Of a stretch of 64,000 nt of DNA, positions 60,859 through 64,000 are shown in pieces. Under the pieces are notes generated by a model, which saw only the letters and a list, made by a program, of their open reading frames with translations, did not search any database and was not told where the DNA came from. Location: NCBI GenBank assembly GCA_040757205.1, contig JBFLXL010000006.1:56217-120216 (forward strand), in the 5' to 3' direction. Source of the DNA: Bacillota bacterium. GTDB lineage: Bacteria; Bacillota; Desulfotomaculia; Desulfotomaculales; Desulforudaceae. Positions within the stretch are counted from its first letter, which is position 1. Each line of letters starts with the position of its first letter. The translations under genes were made by a program, and so were the position numbers.

Positions 60859-61616
60859 ACATCACGGTTTTGGGGTGCTGGGCGCCCTACCCGCGGGCCG
60901 GGGGCGCCTGTTCGGGTTACCTGCTGCGGGAGGGAGAAATCTTGGTCCTGCTGGAGGCTGGGAACGGGAGTTTCAGCCGTCTGACGGCGGCGGTCGATTT
61001 CCGCGCGCTGTCCGCCGCCATCGTTTCCCATTTCCACCTTGACCACTGCGCCGACCTTTTCTGCCTGCGGCACGCGCTGAAAGGCGCCAGGAGGGACGGC
61101 AGCCGGACGGAGCCGCTCACTTTGTTCGTGCCGCAAGAGCCGCAGATTGAATTTGAGCGCCTGGCCGGGGATAACGAAGTCTTCACGGTCCGGACGATCG
61201 AGAGTCTCCCCCGGAGAGGAGATCGGCGAGTGGCTTTCGTCGGGAGCCTGGAGATTGAGTTTTTGCCTACGCGCCACTCCCTTCCCGGTTACGGGGTAGC
61301 GGTCGGTGATAGCGTAGGGGAAAGGTTCGTCTACTCGGGAGACACCGCCTGCTTTCCGGAACTGGCTCGTCACTGGGCGGGGGCGGGGCTTTTGCTGTGT
61401 GAGGCCACGGGCTTGGCACGCGACCTTGCCCAACTCAAAGCCGTACACCTGACCTCCATTCAGGCTGGGGAGTTGGCCCGGCAAAGTGGAGCCGCCCGTC
61501 TGGTTTTGACCCACTTTTGGCCGGAATACGACCCTGCGGTCTTGGCGGCGGAGGCGGCGGAGGCCTTTGGAAGCCGGGTGCTGGCGGCTCGCGAGGGTGA
61601 GAGTTACAGCCTGTGA
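60855..61616 (+). CDS. MBL-fold metallohydrolase (RNase Z-like)
   Basis: 253-residue metallo-beta-lactamase fold protein. Zinc-binding motif HFHLDHCAD near residue 57, further ligands in TRHSLPG, YSGDTACFPEL and LTHFWPEYDP. Overall pattern resembles RNase Z/ElaC or YhfI-like hydrolases. TTG start overlaps the previous stop (ATTGA), so translation is coupled. It sits before RNase PH and might act on RNA, but substrate is not evident. Confidence 0.82.
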   Translation: MNITVLGCWAPYPRAGGACSGYLLREGEILVLLEAGNGSFSRLTAAVDFRALSAAIVSHFHLDHCADLFCLRHALKGARRDGSRTEPLTLFVPQEPQIEFERLAGDNEVFTVRTIESLPRRGDRRVAFVGSLEIEFLPTRHSLPGYGVAVGDSVGERFVYSGDTACFPELARHWAGAGLLLCEATGLARDLAQLKAVHLTSIQAGELARQSGAARLVLTHFWPEYDPAVLAAEAAEAFGSRVLAAREGESYSL

Positions 61617-61664
61617 AGCGGATCCCGGCGGGGTGGCCGCGCAAAAAAAGACTGGAGGATGGAA

Positions 61665-62417
61665 ATGATTCGAGTGGATGGCCGGACCCCGGCCGAGATG
61701 CGCCCGGTGTACATTACCCGGCACTACAACAAGCACGCCGAAGGCTCCGCATTGATTGAGGTGGGTGATACCCGCGTGATCTGCACGGCCAGTATCGACT
61801 CCCGGTTGCCCCCGTTTTTGAAAGGCGCGGGCAAGGGCTGGGTGACCGCGGAATATGGAATGCTGCCCCGGGCCACCGGGGTCCGGGGAATCCGGGAAAG
61901 CGTGAAGGGTCAACCCGGGGGGCGCAGCCTGGAAATTCAAAGACTGATCGGCCGTTCCCTGCGGGCGGTGGTCGATCTGAACGCCCTGGGGGAGCGTACC
62001 GTCATCCTGGACTGTGACGTGATTCAGGCCGACGGCGGGACCCGGACGGCCGCGATCACCGGGAGTTTCGTGGCCTTGGTCGACGCCCTGCAAACCGTGG
62101 TCACCGAGGGATTGACCCCGCGTCTGCCGGTACTGGACTACGTGGCGGCGACCAGCGTGGGCCTGTTTGAGGGGGAGGCCGTCCTTGATCTTTGTTTTGC
62201 GGAAGACTCGGCGGCGGCGGTTGACTTTAACGTGGTGATGACCGGGGCGGGCCGTTTCGTGGAAGTGCAGGGCACCGGAGAAGGGACGGCATTTGAACGG
62301 GCCGACATCGACCGGTTGCTGGACCTGGCGGCTGTCGGAATCCGGAGCCTGGTGGAGCAACAGCGGACGGTCTTGGGTTCGCTGGCCGAAGAGATTGAAA
62401 GGCGGAGAGGGAGCTAG
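61665..62417 (+). CDS. rph: Ribonuclease PH
   Basis: Phosphorolytic 3'-5' exoribonuclease that trims tRNA 3' ends; 250 residues. [20 protein letters not shown] at the start, [14 protein letters not shown], the [20 protein letters not shown] segment and [20 protein letters not shown] are hallmark motifs. ATG at 61665 is preferred over the ATG at 61659, which would touch the GGAGG site. Directly followed by rdgB, a common pairing. Confidence 0.96.
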   Translation: MIRVDGRTPAEMRPVYITRHYNKHAEGSALIEVGDTRVICTASIDSRLPPFLKGAGKGWVTAEYGMLPRATGVRGIRESVKGQPGGRSLEIQRLIGRSLRAVVDLNALGERTVILDCDVIQADGGTRTAAITGSFVALVDALQTVVTEGLTPRLPVLDYVAATSVGLFEGEAVLDLCFAEDSAAAVDFNVVMTGAGRFVEVQGTGEGTAFERADIDRLLDLAAVGIRSLVEQQRTVLGSLAEEIERRRGS

Positions 62418-63026
62418 ATGGCGCGGTTGGTGCTGGCGACCAGGAACGAAGGCAAAGTCAGGGAAATGGCGGCCCTGCTGGCCCCGCTAGGGGTCGCGGT
62501 CGTCTCGCTTTCATCCTTCCCGGAGATCGAAGAGATTCCCGAGGACGGTGATACCTTTGAAGCGAACGCCCTGACCAAGGCCCGGGTGGTGGCGGCCCGG
62601 ACCGGGCAGCCGGCCCTGGCGGATGACTCGGGTTTGGAGGTGGATGTGCTGGACGGTGCGCCTGGGGTGCACTCTGCGCTTTTCGCCGGGGAACCCCGGG
62701 ATGACGGCCGCAACAACGAAAAACTGCTCCGCCTTCTGGAAGGGGTGCCGTGGGACAAGAGGCAGGCCCGCTTCCGTTGCGTAATTGCTTTGGTGACCAC
62801 GGAGGGAATCGAGCGGCTTACGGAGGGAACCTGTGAGGGGTTCATCGGGTACGGGCTGCGGGGAACCCAAGGCTTTGGGTACGACCCCCTGTTCTATGTG
62901 CCTGAGTATGGCATGACGTTTGGAGAACTTGACTTGGCGACCAAAAACCGGATCAGCCACCGCGGCCGCGCCCTCACCAAGGCCCTCGGGGCGGTCGCCG
63001 AGCTGCTGGCGCTTCAAAAACTTTGA
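62418..63026 (+). CDS. rdgB: dITP/XTP pyrophosphatase (RdgB/HAM1)
   Basis: House-cleaning enzyme that hydrolyses non-canonical purine triphosphates; 202 residues. LVLATRNEGKVREMAALLA at the start binds phosphate; LADDSGLEVDVLDGAPGVHSALFAG carries the metal site; GFGYDPLFYVPEYGMTFGEL and ISHRGRALTK complete the family pattern. ATG begins on the base after the rph stop, so translation is coupled. The stop codon lies within the -35 region of the tRNA-Gly promoter. Confidence 0.95.
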   Translation: MARLVLATRNEGKVREMAALLAPLGVAVVSLSSFPEIEEIPEDGDTFEANALTKARVVAARTGQPALADDSGLEVDVLDGAPGVHSALFAGEPRDDGRNNEKLLRLLEGVPWDKRQARFRCVIALVTTEGIERLTEGTCEGFIGYGLRGTQGFGYDPLFYVPEYGMTFGELDLATKNRISHRGRALTKALGAVAELLALQKL

Positions 63027-63051
63027 CGCGGGGCGCCGTCCGGGTTATAAT
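63023..63051 (+). promoter_or_regulatory. tRNA-Gly promoter
   Basis: TTGACG (63023-63028), 17-base spacer, TATAAT (63046-63051), ten bases before the tRNA. The -35 box overlaps the rdgB stop. Confidence 0.8.
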
Positions 63052-63061
63052 GTTGAAGCGT

Positions 63062-63135
63062 GCGGGTGTAGCTCAATGGTAGAGCACCGGCCTTCCAAGC
63101 CGGGTACGTGGGTTCGATTCCCATCACCCGCTCCA
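63062..63135 (+). tRNA. tRNA-Gly (TCC)
   Basis: Acceptor GCGGGTG/CACCCGC, anticodon stem CCGGC/GCCGG around CTTCCAA (anticodon TCC), T loop TTCGATT, encoded CCA. Confidence 0.95.
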
Positions 63136-63154
63136 CAACTGCCGAAAAGAAAAC

Positions 63155-63179
63155 AAACCGCCCGTGGCCGGGCGGTTTT
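63155..63179 (+). terminator. Terminator of tRNA-Gly
   Basis: AAACCGCCC / GGGCGGTTT stem with a six-base loop and a T4 end. It can also serve the convergent small gene on the other strand. Confidence 0.85.
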
Positions 63180-63191
63180 GAAGTTCATGTT

Positions 63192-63377
63192 CTACCTGAA
63201 TATGGCCTTCCAAAGCCTGGCGAAGAAAGATTCGCCATCACGCGTGCCGATAGCTGCCGGATTGGCCGTCGGCGGGGGCGCAGGTTGGGCGGAATGGGAC
63301 ACAGGTTTTTCGGGAGAATACTTTTTGATCATCTGGGCCACGTTGTTGTCGATGGTTTCCTTGTAGTTTGCGGTCAT
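63192..63377 (-). CDS. Small hypothetical protein
   Basis: 61 residues: MTANYKETIDNNVAQMIKKY, a Pro/Ala-rich linker (SAQPAPPPTANPAAIG) and a short amphipathic end (SFFARLWKAIFR). ATG at 63377 with AAAGGAGGG upstream, a very strong ribosome site; the longer in-frame extension to 63470 lacks one. No family recognised. Possibly a membrane-surface peptide. Confidence 0.65.
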   Translation of the reverse strand: MTANYKETIDNNVAQMIKKYSPEKPVSHSAQPAPPPTANPAAIGTRDGESFFARLWKAIFR

Positions 63378-63796
63378 CAACAACCCTCCTTTCACTGGCA
63401 TTGAAGTCGTGAAAGGATACAGGCGCAGATAGCTGCAGTGCATAGGGCAATAGGTTACGCTGTCAAGCATTGCTAGTACGTTTTGGGGTTACCGAAAACG
63501 ACTGCGGACAACGGAGATTACTGATAAGTATGGCGGCGAAGGGCAAGAATACTCCGCAATTCCTGTACGGAACACAGCCGGTCTCGGCGTCAAGCGCCAT
63601 CTACCCTTGGTTCCACCGGTAGGTCGCACTGTTTGCGACGTTATCTAGATGTCTAGTTCTATACGCAGCAATAAATACCTTCTAAAAACTCGGAATATTG
63701 TCGATAGTCATTTCTGTCGGGAAGACAATCAGGACGGCTTGTCCTCCTGGGGAAAAACCGACCTCAGCCGAGGGCTGCAAGCGCCGTTAGCGCCGT
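63378..63796. other. Gene-free stretch
   Basis: About 420 bases with lower GC than the surroundings. Only short ORFs without ribosome sites were seen, for example a 30-codon ATG frame at about 63530. The promoter of the minus-strand small gene should lie at its left end. Confidence 0.4.
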
Positions 63797-63881
63797 CAAC
63801 GTGAGCATGCCGCCAACAGCATGCCCCGTTAATTAACGTGAGTGTGCCGTCAACGTGAGTGGGTCAACGTGAGTGTGTCAA
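63797..63881 (+). repeat. Degenerate GTCAACGTGAGTG repeats
   Basis: CGTCAACGTGAG or a close variant occurs at least four times (about 63797, 63835, 63849 and 63862), with some copies 13-15 bases apart. They run directly into the GAAAATGTCAC repeats that follow. Confidence 0.65.
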
Positions 63882-63979
63882 CGGCCAGTGAAAATGTCAC
63901 CTTAGAACACGCTAATTTGGCCTGAGAAAATGTCACCCCTTAAGATCGTTAAAGTGGCCTGAGAAAATGTCACCCCCTG
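63882..63979 (+). mobile_element. Probable terminal repeats of an insertion element (IS21-like)
   Basis: Three copies of GGCC(AGT/TGA)GAAAATGTCACC begin near 63883, 63919 and 63956, spaced 36-37 bases apart. Multiple short direct repeats with a AATGTCA core near one end are a feature of IS21-family ends, where the transposase binds. The transposase genes would lie beyond the right edge, so the call is tentative. Confidence 0.45.
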
Positions 63980-64000
63980 AAACCGTGCTCCAAGTATACA

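Noticed and set aside
60738..62360. 540-codon minus-strand frame opposite the MBL, RNase PH and dehydratase-like genes
   Set aside because: It crosses three well-supported plus-strand genes, has low-complexity composition and no motifs; long antisense frames are expected at this GC content.
63882..63979. Possible CRISPR array at the right end
   Set aside because: Repeat units are only about 22 bases with 14-15 bases between them, too short for CRISPR spacers; fits transposon-end repeats better.

Overview
The window is GC-rich (roughly 60 percent by eye) and reads as the chromosome of an anaerobic, spore-forming Clostridia of the Desulforudis/Desulfotomaculum/Pelotomaculum kind. The basis is a selenocysteine formate dehydrogenase, an [FeFe]-hydrogenase, a Spo0E-like phosphatase, DUF2512 and DUF2325 proteins, many GTG/TTG starts behind strong GGAGG sites, and a Gln-tRNA gene beside glutamyl-tRNA synthetase. 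Genus-level placement is an inference from gene content; no search was run.

Layout. 1-6.2 kb: a membrane formate dehydrogenase operon (Sec-containing catalytic subunit cut by the window edge, four-cluster ferredoxin subunit, NrfD-type quinone subunit) and fdhE. 7-18 kb: organic acid activation and uptake, with two phenylacetate-CoA ligases plus an ACT protein on the minus strand, then acetyl-CoA synthetase, a DUF485/SSS acetate-type symporter pair, a cNMP/CBS/nucleotidyltransferase protein and a DnaQ-like exonuclease. 18.6-33 kb: HEAT-repeat protein, chemotaxis receptor with CheW, TGS GTPase, DUF2325 protein, MFS exporter, Rrf2 regulator, YibE/F protein, DtxR regulator, stand-alone [FeFe]-hydrogenase and a zinc/manganese-type ABC pair. 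33-39 kb: P2-type cation ATPase and a LonB-like protease. 38.9-43 kb: two tandem molybdenum/tungsten-cofactor riboswitches, each with its own terminator, before tungstate transporter genes tupABC, which meet selD tail to tail; selD itself contains an in-frame UGA. 43-49 kb: glycosyltransferase, glycogen debranching enzyme, O6-alkylguanine transferase, gltX and two tRNAs. 49.4-54.6 kb: a patch of small lineage-specific genes, lactate dehydrogenase, tRNA-Arg, a toxin-antitoxin pair and an EVE-domain protein. 54.7-63.4 kb: cell wall genes (L,D-transpeptidase, SH3b amidase, glutamate racemase), a dehydratase-like protein, an MBL hydrolase, RNase PH, dITP pyrophosphatase and tRNA-Gly. The last 200 bases look like the edge of an insertion element.

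A unifying theme is selenium and tungsten supply for formate metabolism: the formate dehydrogenase needs Sec and Mo/W-pterin, selD makes the selenium donor, tupABC imports tungstate, and the tandem riboswitch would gate import on cofactor level. The strongest items for a second look are that tandem riboswitch, the selenoprotein SelD whose true start lies upstream of the UGA, a two-repeat CRISPR-like unit (37-base repeats, 37-base spacer) downstream of acs, and a Spo0E-like gene with paired palindromic operators, one inside the promoter spacer.
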